Below, piece by piece: positions 1-7,579 of a stretch of DNA of 64,000 nt (positions are counted from its first letter, which is position 1; each line of letters begins with the position of its first letter). The notes below the pieces were generated by a model that saw nothing but the letters and a program-made list of their open reading frames with translations, searched no databases and had not been told where the DNA came from. Source of the DNA: Isoptericola sp044389085 (GTDB taxonomy: Bacteria > Actinomycetota > Actinomycetes > Actinomycetales > Cellulomonadaceae); NCBI RefSeq assembly GCF_044389085.1, contig NZ_JBIRXP010000003.1, forward strand, positions 124,001 through 188,000, written 5' to 3'. The position numbers and the translations under genes were made by a program.

Positions 1-1600
1 CGTCCCAGCCGAGGAGCGGGGCGACGAGGTCGGCGATCTCGGGCAGCGCCGCCACGCCGCGGTCTGCGACCTCGTAGACGAGGCGGGTGCGGTGCAGCAG
101 CAGGTCCTCGAGGTGCAGCGCACCCTCGTGGCTGACGCCGTAGTGGATCTCGGCGCGCAGGTACGCGGGGGCGTGCTCGAGCGGCCGGGCGAGCGACGGG
201 TCCTGCTCGCACAGCTCGACCAGTTCCCGCAGCGACGACCCGTAGCGGTGCAGCAGGTGGTCCACCATCTGCGGCTTCCACCCGAACCGCGCCGCCCAGG
301 TGCGCGCCAGGCGTCGCGTGGCCTGCAGGCCGACGGCGCCCAGCAGCGGAATCTGGTGCGTGATCGAGGGCAGCGCGGCGGCACGCTGGCCGATGGCGAA
401 GTCCACGGCGTCCTTCGCCATCACGCGGTAGGTCGTGAGCTTGCCGCCGGCGATGACGGTGAGGCCGGGCACCGGGCTGGCGACGGTGTGCTCGCGCGAC
501 ACCTTGGCGGAGCTGGTGCCCTCCTTGGTGCCGGGCTGCAGCAGCGGTCGCAGGCCGGCGTAGGTGCCGATGATGTCGTCGCGGGACAGCGGGTGGGCCA
601 GCACCGCGTTGGCGTGGTCCAGCACGTAGTCGATGTCCTGGGCGGTCGCGACCGGGTGCGTCGGGTCCTGGGTCCACGGGGTGTCGGTCGTGCCGACCAC
701 CCAGTAGCGGGACCACGGGATGACGAACAGCACGGACTTCTCGGTCTGCAGGATCAGGCCGACCGAGCCCTTGATGCGCTCGCGCGGGACGACGATGTGC
801 ACGCCCTTGGACGCCAGGACCCGCAGCCCGCCGGTGTCGCCGGCCAGCGCCTCCGTGTCCTCGGTCCACACGCCGGTCGCGTTGATGACGTGGCGGGCGC
901 GGACGGTGATCTCCTCGCCGCTCTCGAGGTCGACGAGGACGGCGCCGTTCACGGCCCCCGTGGCGCCCTTGGTCAGTGCGACGACCTGGGTGCGTGCCGC
1001 CGCGTGCGCGCCGTAGCTCACGGCCGTGCGCACGAGCGTGGACACGAGCCGGGCGTCGTCGACGGACGCGTCCCAGTACTGCACGGCCCCGATGGCGGCG
1101 TCGTGCGCGAGGTCGGGGAACTTGGTCGCCATCCGCCGCCGCGACAGGTGGCGGTGCAGCGGCATGGCCCGGCGTCCCGGGGCGAGCGAGGCGAGCGTGT
1201 CGTAGAGCGCGATGCCGGCCCCGACGTACGCGCGCTCCCACAGCCGGTGCTCCAGCGGGTACAGGAACGGCACCGGCTTGACCAGGTGGGGGGCGATGTC
1301 CTTGAGGAGGAGGTCACGCTCGGTGAGCGCCTCCTTGACGAGGTGGAAGTCGAGCATCTGCAGGTAGCGCAGCCCGCCGTGCACCAGCTTGCTGCTGCGG
1401 CTGGAGGTGCCCGACGACCAGTCCTGCGCCTCGACGATCGCGGTCGACAGGCCGCGGGTGGCGGCGTCGAGCGCGATGCCGGCGCCGGTGACCCCGCCGC
1501 CGACGACGAGCACGTCGAGCTCGCCGCTGGGGTCCTGGGACGCCTTGAGCGCGGCGAGGGCCTGGGTGCGTGACTCGGCTGTGAGCCGGGTGGAGGCCAT
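1..1600 (-). CDS. glpD: Aerobic glycerol-3-phosphate dehydrogenase (FAD), C-terminus outside window
   Basis: Oxidises sn-glycerol 3-phosphate to dihydroxyacetone phosphate at the membrane, passing electrons through FAD to menaquinone. About 533 codons are visible and the frame is open to the window edge, so the C-terminal end is missing. The N-terminus carries the dinucleotide-binding motif GGGVTGAG (about residues 34-41), followed by the flavin-contact stretch SGTSSRSSKLVHGGLRYL (about 65-82) typical of GlpD. The ATG at 1598-1600 is chosen because GGAAGGAA lies 6 bp upstream on this strand. It is divergent from a SorC-type regulator, which may control it. Identification is secure; the end of the gene cannot be judged. 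Confidence 0.95.
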   Translation of the reverse strand, partial: MASTRLTAESRTQALAALKASQDPSGELDVLVVGGGVTGAGIALDAATRGLSTAIVEAQDWSSGTSSRSSKLVHGGLRYLQMLDFHLVKEALTERDLLLKDIAPHLVKPVPFLYPLEHRLWERAYVGAGIALYDTLASLAPGRRAMPLHRHLSRRRMATKFPDLAHDAAIGAVQYWDASVDDARLVSTLVRTAVSYGAHAAARTQVVALTKGATGAVNGAVLVDLESGEEITVRARHVINATGVWTEDTEALAGDTGGLRVLASKGVHIVVPRERIKGSVGLILQTEKSVLFVIPWSRYWVVGTTDTPWTQDPTHPVATAQDIDYVLDHANAVLAHPLSRDDIIGTYAGLRPLLQPGTKEGTSSAKVSREHTVASPVPGLTVIAGGKLTTYRVMAKDAVDFAIGQRAAALPSITHQIPLLGAVGLQATRRLARTWAARFGWKPQMVDHLLHRYGSSLRELVELCEQDPSLARPLEHAPAYLRAEIHYGVSHEGALHLEDLLLHRTRLVYEVADRGVAALPEIADLVAPLLGWD

Positions 1601-1665
1601 CGTGGGTTCCTTCCGATCGACGACGCTCCCAGGTCAGCACCGCCAGCACGTCCGCGCAACCTGGG

Positions 1666-1679
1666 TGCACAAACGTGCA
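1666..1679. promoter_or_regulatory. Candidate operator between glpD and SorC regulator
   Basis: A perfect inverted repeat TGCAC-N4-GTGCA lies in the 97-bp divergent gap, just upstream of the regulator's probable -10 box. A SorC-type autoregulatory site is plausible; binding is inferred only. Confidence 0.4.
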
Positions 1680-1685
1680 GTGGGG

Positions 1686-1691
1686 CATGCT
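1686..1691 (+). promoter_or_regulatory. Probable -10 box of leaderless SorC-regulator mRNA
   Basis: CATGCT is followed by exactly 6 bp and then the ATG at 1698, the spacing that recurs before many genes in this window and fits a leaderless transcript. Confidence 0.45.
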
Positions 1692-1697
1692 GAGGGC

Positions 1698-2651
1698 ATG
1701 GCGACCTACCGGGAACGCGACGTGGTCATGGCCGCGACGATGTACTACCTGCAGGACATGAAGATGGAGACGATCGCGCGGCACCTGCGCACGTCACGCT
1801 CCACCGTGTCCCGGCTGATCAAGCGCGCGAGGGAGACCGGCGTCGTCGAGATCACGCTGCGCCCGGGCCCGTCGCGGGCGCCCGGGCTGGGGCAGGAGAT
1901 CGCCGAGCGGCACGGCATCGACGCCTACGTGGTGCCCGTGTCGGACTCCTCCACCGACGACGACCGGCTGCAGCAGGTCTCCATCACGACCGCGCGGCTC
2001 CTGGCGCGCTGGTTCGACTCCGACATGGTGCTCGGCGTGGCCTGGGGGACCACCCTGGCGGCGATCACCGAGCACCTGCCCCACAAGCCGACCCGTGGGT
2101 CCGCCGTCGTGCAGCTCAACGGCGCCGCCAACATGCGGACCTCCGGCATGAGCTACGCGGGGGACCTGATCTCCGGTTTCGGCACCGCCTTCGACGCGTC
2201 CGTGCACTACTTCCCCGTGCCGGCCTTCTTCGACTTCGCCGAGACCAAGGCCGCGATGTGGCGCGAGCGGTCCGTGCGCCGCGTGCTCGACGTCCAGGGC
2301 CGCGCCGACATCGCCCTGTTCTCCGTGGGCGCCCTCACCGGGGGCGTGCCGTCGCACGTGTACTCCGCCGGGTACCTCGACCCGGACGACGTGGCCGTGC
2401 TGGACGCCGAGGGGGTGGTGGGAGACGTCTGCACCGTCTTCGTGCGCGCCGACGGCACCTACCGCGACATCCCCCTCAACGCCCGGGCCACCGGCCCCGC
2501 CCCCGCCGAGCTGCGCCGGGTCCCGCGGCGGCTGTGCGCCGTCGCGGGCGGCAACAAGGTGGCGGCCCTGCGGGCGGCGCTCGCGGCCGGGGTGGTCACG
2601 GACCTCGTCATCGACGAGGTCACGGCCGCCGCGCTCGTGGAGGAAGGGTGA
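1698..2651 (+). CDS. SorC-family sugar-binding transcriptional regulator
   Basis: A 317-residue regulator. An N-terminal helix-turn-helix (about residues 22-45, MKMETIARHLRTSRSTVSRL) is followed by a long SorC-type sugar-phosphate-binding domain (about 60-315). The start at 1698 is preferred over more upstream in-frame codons because the HTH then begins at the usual distance from the N-terminus and a -10-like CATGCT sits 6 bp upstream. It is divergent from glpD across 97 bp containing a TGCAC/GTGCA dyad. The family binds phosphorylated sugars or polyols; a glycerol-related ligand is a guess from the neighbour only. Confidence 0.88.
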   Translation: MATYRERDVVMAATMYYLQDMKMETIARHLRTSRSTVSRLIKRARETGVVEITLRPGPSRAPGLGQEIAERHGIDAYVVPVSDSSTDDDRLQQVSITTARLLARWFDSDMVLGVAWGTTLAAITEHLPHKPTRGSAVVQLNGAANMRTSGMSYAGDLISGFGTAFDASVHYFPVPAFFDFAETKAAMWRERSVRRVLDVQGRADIALFSVGALTGGVPSHVYSAGYLDPDDVAVLDAEGVVGDVCTVFVRADGTYRDIPLNARATGPAPAELRRVPRRLCAVAGGNKVAALRAALAAGVVTDLVIDEVTAAALVEEG

Positions 2652-2696
2652 ACGTCCGTGCACCGGGACGCCCGCGCCGGGGCGGGGGCGCGACCG

Positions 2697-2702
2697 TAGA
2701 GT
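2697..2702 (+). promoter_or_regulatory. Probable -10 box, leaderless GNAT gene
   Basis: TAGAGT, then 6 bp, then the GTG start at 2709. Confidence 0.55.
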
Positions 2703-2708
2703 GACGGC

Positions 2709-3254
2709 GTGCTTCCGGAACCGGCCGGGGACCGCCGGCCCCAGGACCACGGCGCGTCGTTCGCCGTCCGCGCCGCGCTGCCGGCCGACATGCGGGCGGT
2801 GCGCCGCCTCGTGGAGCCGTATGCCGAGCGCCGCATCCTGCTGGCCAAGGAGATGGTCGGCTACTACGAGGCCGTGCAGGAGTTCCTGGTGGCGGCGGAC
2901 GCCGACGGGGGCGTCGTGGGGTGCGGTGCGCTGCACGTCATGTGGGACGACCTCGCCGAGGTGCGCACCCTCGCCGCCGACCCGGCCTGGCGGGGTCGCG
3001 GGGTGGGGCACGCGATCGTCGAGGGGCTCGTCGAGCGCGCCCGCCGGATGGGGCTGCGCCGGGTGTTCTGCCTGACCTTCGAGGTGGGCTTCTTCCGCAC
3101 CCACGGGTTCCGTGAGATCGACGGCACGCCCGTCGACGCCGAGGTGTACACCGAGCTGCTGCGCTCCCACGACGACGGCGTCGCCGAGTTTCTCGACCTG
3201 GCGCGCGTGAAGCCCAACACCCTCGGCAACACCCGGATGCTGCTCGAGCTCTGA
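2709..3254 (+). CDS. GNAT amino-acid N-acetyltransferase (N-acetylglutamate synthase-like)
   Basis: A 181-residue single-domain GNAT protein. The acetyl-CoA pyrophosphate loop RGRGVG is at about residues 95-100, after the beta-bulge stretch EVRTLAADPAW. The sequence around GYYEAVQEFLVA and the CLTFEVGFFRTHGF segment resemble the stand-alone actinobacterial N-acetylglutamate synthases (M. tuberculosis Rv2747 type), which carry out the first step of arginine synthesis. No other arg gene is nearby, so substrate is inferred from family resemblance. The GTG start is supported by a TAGAGT -10 box 6 bp upstream (leaderless). It converges on mutY, with a palindromic element between the two stop codons. 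Confidence 0.8.
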   Translation: MLPEPAGDRRPQDHGASFAVRAALPADMRAVRRLVEPYAERRILLAKEMVGYYEAVQEFLVAADADGGVVGCGALHVMWDDLAEVRTLAADPAWRGRGVGHAIVEGLVERARRMGLRRVFCLTFEVGFFRTHGFREIDGTPVDAEVYTELLRSHDDGVAEFLDLARVKPNTLGNTRMLLEL

Positions 3255-3278
3255 CCGTTGACGGCCCTGCCCGCGATG

Positions 3279-3338
3279 TTGTGAGCACGATTTCGGGGAC
3301 TATCCGCGGCCGGATAGTCCCCGAAATTGCGCTCACAA
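3279..3338. repeat. Palindromic element A1 (family A)
   Basis: 28-bp arms (3279-3306 and 3311-3338) with two mismatches and a CGGC loop. The core is GGGGACTATCCG and the outer ends are TTGTGAGC/GCTCACAA. It fills the gap between the convergent stops of the GNAT gene and mutY. No T-run follows on either strand, so it is not a textbook intrinsic terminator. Related copies are A2 (12116) and A3 (28369). Confidence 0.9.
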
Positions 3339-3342
3339 CGGG

Positions 3343-4275
3343 TCAGGTGGGCAGGTGGTAGCGGCCGGCGTCGTCCTGCTCGACGAGGCCGTCCTCGACG
3401 AGGCCGCCGAGGCACCGGTCGACCTGGGCCTGGTCGGGACCGGAGTCGGCCAGCAGGGCGCGGGGCACCGGCTCGACGGCGGCACGCAGCGCCGCCATGA
3501 CCCGGCCGCGCACCTGGCGGTCGGTGCCGTGCCAGGCCTGCGTGCGCCGGCGGTGCGCGTGCGCGTCGGGCGGGTGGCCGGCGGCGCGCCACGCGCACAG
3601 GTCGGCGACCGGGCAGGCGCCGCAGCGCGGGGCCCGCGCGGTGCACACGACGGCGCCGAGCTCCATGGACGCGGCCGCCCAGCGCGCGGCGTCGGCGTCG
3701 TCGTCGGGCACGACGCCGGCGGCGAGGTCGCGCTCCGCGGCCGTGGGGGAGGGCGCGGCGAGCGCGGTGCCCCCGAGGGTGCGGGCCAGCACGCGCCGCA
3801 CGTTGGTGTCGACGACGACGGAGCGGCGCCCGAACGCGAATGCGCGTACCGCGGCCGCCGTGTACTCGCCGATGCCGGGCAGGGCCCGCAGCGCCTCCTC
3901 GTCGTCCGGCACGGCGCCGTCGTGCCGCTCGACGATCGCGGCCGCGCACTGCTGCAGGCGCAGCGCGCGGCGCGGGTAGCCGAGCCGGTCCCAGGCGCGC
4001 AGGACGTCGGCCGTGGGCGCCGCGGCGAGGTCGGCCGGCGTCGGCCACCGCTCCAGCCAGGTCCGCCACACCGGCTCGACCCGGACCACGGGCGTCTGCT
4101 GGAGCATCACCTCGCTGACGAGCACGCCCCACGGCGTGCGGTCCGGACGCCGCCAGGGCAGGTCGCGGGCGGCGTCGTCGAACCACGCGACGGTGCGCGC
4201 GACGAGCGCGTCCGACGTCTCCGGCGCGGACGACGTCGGGCGGAGCGGGGCGGAGCTGACGGGCACGGCGCCCAT
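3343..4275 (-). CDS. mutY: A/G-specific adenine glycosylase MutY
   Basis: Removes adenine mispaired with 8-oxoguanine in base-excision repair. In order: the catalytic-Glu motif SEVMLQQT (about residues 54-61), the helix-hairpin-helix LPGIGEYTAAAV (about 131-142), the catalytic-Asp motif VVVDTNVRRVLAR, and a 4Fe-4S cluster motif C-x6-C-x2-C-x5-C (CTARAPRCGACPVADLC). At 310 residues it lacks the C-terminal NUDIX-like domain of longer MutY proteins; the tail holds a short winged-helix-like segment instead. The ATG at 4275 is annotated, but a GTG at 4266 with GAGAAT 7 bp upstream is an equally good leaderless start. Confidence 0.93.
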   Translation of the reverse strand: MGAVPVSSAPLRPTSSAPETSDALVARTVAWFDDAARDLPWRRPDRTPWGVLVSEVMLQQTPVVRVEPVWRTWLERWPTPADLAAAPTADVLRAWDRLGYPRRALRLQQCAAAIVERHDGAVPDDEEALRALPGIGEYTAAAVRAFAFGRRSVVVDTNVRRVLARTLGGTALAAPSPTAAERDLAAGVVPDDDADAARWAAASMELGAVVCTARAPRCGACPVADLCAWRAAGHPPDAHAHRRRTQAWHGTDRQVRGRVMAALRAAVEPVPRALLADSGPDQAQVDRCLGGLVEDGLVEQDDAGRYHLPT

Positions 4276-4288
4276 TCTCGCCCACGAG

Positions 4289-4335
4289 CTGTCAGGACCA
4301 GCGCCACGTATACCGGGCGCTGGCCCTGACAGGTC
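4289..4335. repeat. Palindromic element B1 (family B)
   Basis: 17-bp arms CTGTCAGGACCAGCGCC and its complement with one mismatch, around a 10-bp centre ACGTATACCG, ending CTGACAGGTC. It begins 14 bp upstream of the mutY start and is repeated 62 bp further on as B2. Confidence 0.9.
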
Positions 4336-4350
4336 CGGGGCGCGCGCGAG

Positions 4351-4397
4351 GTGTCAGGACCAGCGCCACGTATACCGGGCGCTGGTCCTGACAGGTC
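4351..4397. repeat. Palindromic element B2 (family B, tandem with B1)
   Basis: Perfect 16-bp arms (4352-4367, 4378-4393) around the same ACGTATACCG centre as B1. B1 and B2 lie in the divergent mutY/4492 gap, so they could be carried in a 5' leader on either strand. A 16-bp string ending this element, GGTCCTGACAGGTCGG, recurs inside menE (30668-30683). Confidence 0.9.
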
Positions 4398-4491
4398 GGC
4401 GGGTGGGTGCGACGGCGGCGCGGCTCCGCCGCAGGTGGGGGCGTGCGTCGTACGGTGGCGCCGCGGCACGATCGAGACGGAGGGATGGCCC

Positions 4492-5913
4492 GTGGCACGT
4501 GCGGACGACGGGCGTCGAGGTGCCGGCACCTCGCGCGGCTCCGGCGCGCGCTCCGGAGCAGGGCGGACCGGCTCCGCGGGCACGGGGCGGTCCGGCGGCG
4601 GGGCGCGCAGGACGGCGTCGGGGGGCACCCAGGGCGCATCGAAGAGCGCTGCGAAGGGGCCTCAGAAGGGCGCGCAGAAGAGCACCCAGAAGAGCACCCA
4701 GAAGAGCGCTCCGAAGGGCGGCGGGCGGCCCGCCTCGAAGGGATCGGCGCAGGGCGGCTCGCGTGGCGCCGCCTCGCGGGGCGGCGCGACGGCGTCCGGC
4801 CGGTCCTCCGGCAGCGCGTCGGGGGGCCGGCCGTCCAGCGCTCGTTCGTCGACGTCGCGGTCGGCCACGTCGCGGTCGGCCACGTCGCGCACCTCGTCCT
4901 CCTCGGCGGCGCGCTCCTCGGGATCGCGCGCGGCCTCGTCGCGGCAGTCGGGCTCGCCGTCGTCCCGCGCGGGAGGCGCTCGCCGTGGCGACCGCCGCGT
5001 CGCGACGGCGTCGCAGCTGGTGGCCCCGGGAGGGTCGCGCGCGGGCTCACGCTCGGCGTCGTCCCGCAGGACAGCGAGCCGTCGGCCGCGCGCGACGGCG
5101 CCGCGCCGCAGCCGCCGTTCGCTGATCGTCTCGATGCTGGTCGTGGTGCTGCTGTGCGCGGTGGGCGCCGCGGGCGGCTACGGCGTGGGCCTGGCCGTGG
5201 ACGGCGCGCGGAACCTGCTCGCCGGTCCCGAGAGCCTGCCCGCCGACAAGGTGGCGGCGCCCGAGCCGCTGGACGTCGGCGGGCCCGCCACCACGTGCCG
5301 GGCCGAAGCGGTGGACCTGCGGCTGTCGTCCAGCGCGACGACCGTCACCGAGGGCACCCCGATGTCCTTCATGGTGCGCGTCACGAACGTGGGCCGCGTG
5401 CCCTGCCTGTTCGACGGCGCCGCTGCCAGCCGGGCGGTGACGATCACCGACGAGACCGGCAAGGAGACGATCTGGTCGTCCGCGGACTGCGCCGAAGGGT
5501 CCCGGCCGCTGCTGCTCGGGCCGGAGGGGGTCGACGCCGGCGAGGTGCACTGGAAGTCCGTCCAGGGCTGCGCCCAGAAGGCGCCGGCCGTCGGGGCGGG
5601 CACGTACCAGGCCACCGCGACGCTCGAGGACGTCCCGGGCGCCGCGAGCGAACCCGTGACGTTCACGGTCGCGGCGAAGGCGAAGCCGCGGGCCACGCCC
5701 GAGCCGGGCGCGAGCGGCGCCCCGGCGTCGGACGGCGAGGCGAAGGACTCCGCCGCGGCCGGCGCGGAGGGGGACGCTGCCGGGACCGACGACGGGGACG
5801 ACGACAGCGACGCGGAGGCGAAGGCCGACGCCGGCACCCGCGACCGGGGCGTTGACGGCGCCGACGGTGCGGCCGCCAAGAAGGCTGCGGAGGACGAGAA
5901 AGCCGCGCGCTGA
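4492..5913 (+). CDS. Single-pass membrane protein with long Ser/Arg/Gly-rich disordered N-terminus
   Basis: Function unknown. A 473-residue protein with three parts. Residues 1-210 are low-complexity and basic (Ser, Arg, Gly, Ala), with short internal repeats such as QKSTQKSTQKS and SRSATSRSATSR. A transmembrane helix spans about 211-235 (LIVSMLVVVLLCAVGAAGGY). A probable external domain (about 250-395) has four cysteines and alternating strands resembling a cell-surface immunoglobulin-like fold, followed by an acidic Asp/Ala/Glu tail. The GTG at 4492 is chosen because GGAGGG lies 6-8 bp upstream; in-frame codons further up run through the B2 repeat. The basic region would be cytoplasmic; nucleic-acid contact is speculation. 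Confidence 0.75.
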   Translation: MARADDGRRGAGTSRGSGARSGAGRTGSAGTGRSGGGARRTASGGTQGASKSAAKGPQKGAQKSTQKSTQKSAPKGGGRPASKGSAQGGSRGAASRGGATASGRSSGSASGGRPSSARSSTSRSATSRSATSRTSSSSAARSSGSRAASSRQSGSPSSRAGGARRGDRRVATASQLVAPGGSRAGSRSASSRRTASRRPRATAPRRSRRSLIVSMLVVVLLCAVGAAGGYGVGLAVDGARNLLAGPESLPADKVAAPEPLDVGGPATTCRAEAVDLRLSSSATTVTEGTPMSFMVRVTNVGRVPCLFDGAAASRAVTITDETGKETIWSSADCAEGSRPLLLGPEGVDAGEVHWKSVQGCAQKAPAVGAGTYQATATLEDVPGAASEPVTFTVAAKAKPRATPEPGASGAPASDGEAKDSAAAGAEGDAAGTDDGDDDSDAEAKADAGTRDRGVDGADGAAAKKAAEDEKAAR

Positions 5914-5965
5914 CCGCGAGGCGACCCGACCGCGGACCGTGCGGCGCGGCGCGGCGAACCTCGCG

Positions 5966-5971
5966 TAGCGT
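5966..5971 (+). promoter_or_regulatory. Probable -10 box, leaderless GNAT gene
   Basis: TAGCGT, then 6 bp, then the GTG start at 5978. Confidence 0.55.
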
Positions 5972-5977
5972 GCCGGA

Positions 5978-6427
5978 GTGCTCGAACCCGTCCGCCCCGG
6001 CGACGTCCCCGACCTGTCCGACTTCCTGCGGGGTGCCGACCTCACCGTGGCCGGCCTGGACGCGCCGGCGGTGCGGCTGTGGGTCCGGCGCGACGATGCG
6101 GGGATCGCGGCGAGCGCGGGCTACGAGCTCAGCGGGGACGGTCGGCACGCCCTGATTCGCAGCACGGCCGTGCGTCCCGACCTGCGCGGCCGGGGTGCCG
6201 GGCTCGCGGCGGCCACGTTCGCCGTCGAGCGCGCCCGGGATTCCGGGGCCTCCACGGCGTGGTTGTTCTCCCGGCGCTCGGGGCCGTTCTGGCAGCGGCT
6301 CGGGTTCGTCCGATCGACGACGGACGCGCTCGCGGCCGCCCTGCCCGACGCGCAGCAGGTGCGGCTGTTCCGGCAGACCGGTCAGCTGGACCGCGAGGTG
6401 GCGTGGCGCCTGGCGCTGGCGGGGTGA
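5978..6427 (+). CDS. GNAT-family N-acetyltransferase
   Basis: A 149-residue GNAT domain protein. Strand beta4 and the acetyl-CoA loop are visible as IRSTAVRPDLRGRGAGLAAATFAVERA (about residues 60-86; loop RGRGAG), followed by the GPFWQRLGFVRS beta-alpha unit near residue 105. The ending QQVRLFRQTGQLDREVAWRL resembles small GNATs of the ArsN2 type, but no arsenic gene is nearby, so no substrate is assigned. It is probably transcribed alone from a leaderless promoter and converges on disA. Confidence 0.8.
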   Translation: MLEPVRPGDVPDLSDFLRGADLTVAGLDAPAVRLWVRRDDAGIAASAGYELSGDGRHALIRSTAVRPDLRGRGAGLAAATFAVERARDSGASTAWLFSRRSGPFWQRLGFVRSTTDALAAALPDAQQVRLFRQTGQLDREVAWRLALAG

Positions 6428-6469
6428 CCCGCGGGTCGTCGCGCCCGGCGGCAGGCGGGACGGCCGGTG

Positions 6470-7555
6470 TCAGACGTAGCGCTCGAGGATGCTGGACTCG
6501 GCGAGGCGCGACAGGCCCTCGCGCACGGCGCGTGCGCGCTGCTCGCCGACGCCGTCGACGGCCATGAGGTCGTCGACGCTCGCGGCGAGGAGCTTCTGCA
6601 GGCCGCCGAAGTGCCCGACCAGCCGCTCGATGATGGCGGCGGGAAGGCGCGGCACCTTGGACAGCAGGCGGTACCCGTGCGGTGCGACGGCGGCGTCGAG
6701 CGCCACCCCGCCGCCGGGCAGCTCGAGCACGCGCCCGATGTGGCCGAGGTCGAGCAGCTGCGCGGAGTCGAGGGCGGCGAGGTCCGCGTGCACGCCGGCG
6801 AGGGAACGGCCGCTGCGCTCGAGCTCCACGTAGTCCCGCACGACGAAGTCGCGGTCGGCGCCGATACCGCCGATGAGCTCGTCGAGCTGCAGGGCGAGGA
6901 GGCGGCCGTCGGCGCCGAGCTCCACGACGTACCCGTCGATCTCCTCGGAGATCCGGCGGACCATCTCGAGGCGCTGGACGACGGAGCACACGTCGCGCAC
7001 GGTGACGAGGTCCTCGATCTCGAGCGCGGAGAGCGTGCCGGACACCTCGTCGAGGCGGGACCGGTACCGCTCGAGCGTGGCGAGCGCCTGGTTCGCGCGG
7101 CCGAGGATCGTGTCCGGGTCCTCCAGCACGTGCCGGTGCGACCCGACGTAGATCGCGATGATCCGCATCGACTGGCTGACCGAGATCACCGGCAGCCCGG
7201 ACTGCTTGGCCACGCGCTCGGCGGTGCGGTGCCGGGTGCCGGACTCGCTGGTCTCGATCGACGGGTCGGGCAGCAGCTGCACGGCGGCGCGGCGGATGCG
7301 GGTGGCGTCGTGGTCGAGCACGCAGGCGCCGTCCATCTTCGACAGCTCGCGCAGGCGCGTGGCCGAGAACTGGACGTCGAGCTCGAAGCCGCCGGAGCAC
7401 ATCTGCTCGACCGTCTTGTCGAGACCGAGCACGATGAGCGCGCCGGTGCGCCCACGCAGGATCCGTTCCAGCCCGTCACGCAGCTCGGTGCCGGGGGCGA
7501 CCGCGGCAAGGGTCTCCCTGAGCAGGGCATCGGAGTGCACGGAGGAGGGAGCCAC
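6470..7555 (-). CDS. disA: DNA integrity scanning protein DisA, c-di-AMP synthase
   Basis: Condenses two ATP into cyclic di-AMP and scans DNA for branched structures. The 361-residue protein has the DAC domain at the N-terminus with both signature motifs, MDGACVLD (about residues 74-81) and SGTRHRTAERVA (about 104-115), a helical linker, and a C-terminal helix-hairpin-helix domain (about 290-350, LLAASVDDLMAVDGVGEQRARAV). The GTG start is supported by TAGGAT 6 bp upstream, inside the 24-bp gap after radA. radA and disA are therefore adjacent, co-directional and possibly co-transcribed; the two proteins interact in Bacillus. Confidence 0.96.
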   Translation of the reverse strand: MAPSSVHSDALLRETLAAVAPGTELRDGLERILRGRTGALIVLGLDKTVEQMCSGGFELDVQFSATRLRELSKMDGACVLDHDATRIRRAAVQLLPDPSIETSESGTRHRTAERVAKQSGLPVISVSQSMRIIAIYVGSHRHVLEDPDTILGRANQALATLERYRSRLDEVSGTLSALEIEDLVTVRDVCSVVQRLEMVRRISEEIDGYVVELGADGRLLALQLDELIGGIGADRDFVVRDYVELERSGRSLAGVHADLAALDSAQLLDLGHIGRVLELPGGGVALDAAVAPHGYRLLSKVPRLPAAIIERLVGHFGGLQKLLAASVDDLMAVDGVGEQRARAVREGLSRLAESSILERYV

Positions 7556-7561
7556 GGGGGC

Positions 7562-7567
7562 ATCCTA
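7562..7567 (-). promoter_or_regulatory. Probable -10 box of disA
   Basis: TAGGAT on the minus strand, 6 bp before the disA GTG, within the radA-disA gap. It suggests a second, leaderless disA promoter besides read-through from radA. Confidence 0.5.
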
Positions 7568-7579
7568 CGGCTTCAGGAG

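Noticed and set aside
3279..3338. Ordinary intrinsic terminators as a full explanation for families A-E
   Set aside because: No U-tract follows on either strand, arm sequences recur between loci, two copies lie in a divergent region, and one or two lie inside menE. Terminator activity remains possible but does not explain the repetition.
7186..7563. Alternative reading frames with Cys-rich or Trp-rich translations inside disA and other genes
   Set aside because: They overlap strongly conserved genes and have neither start signals nor domains.
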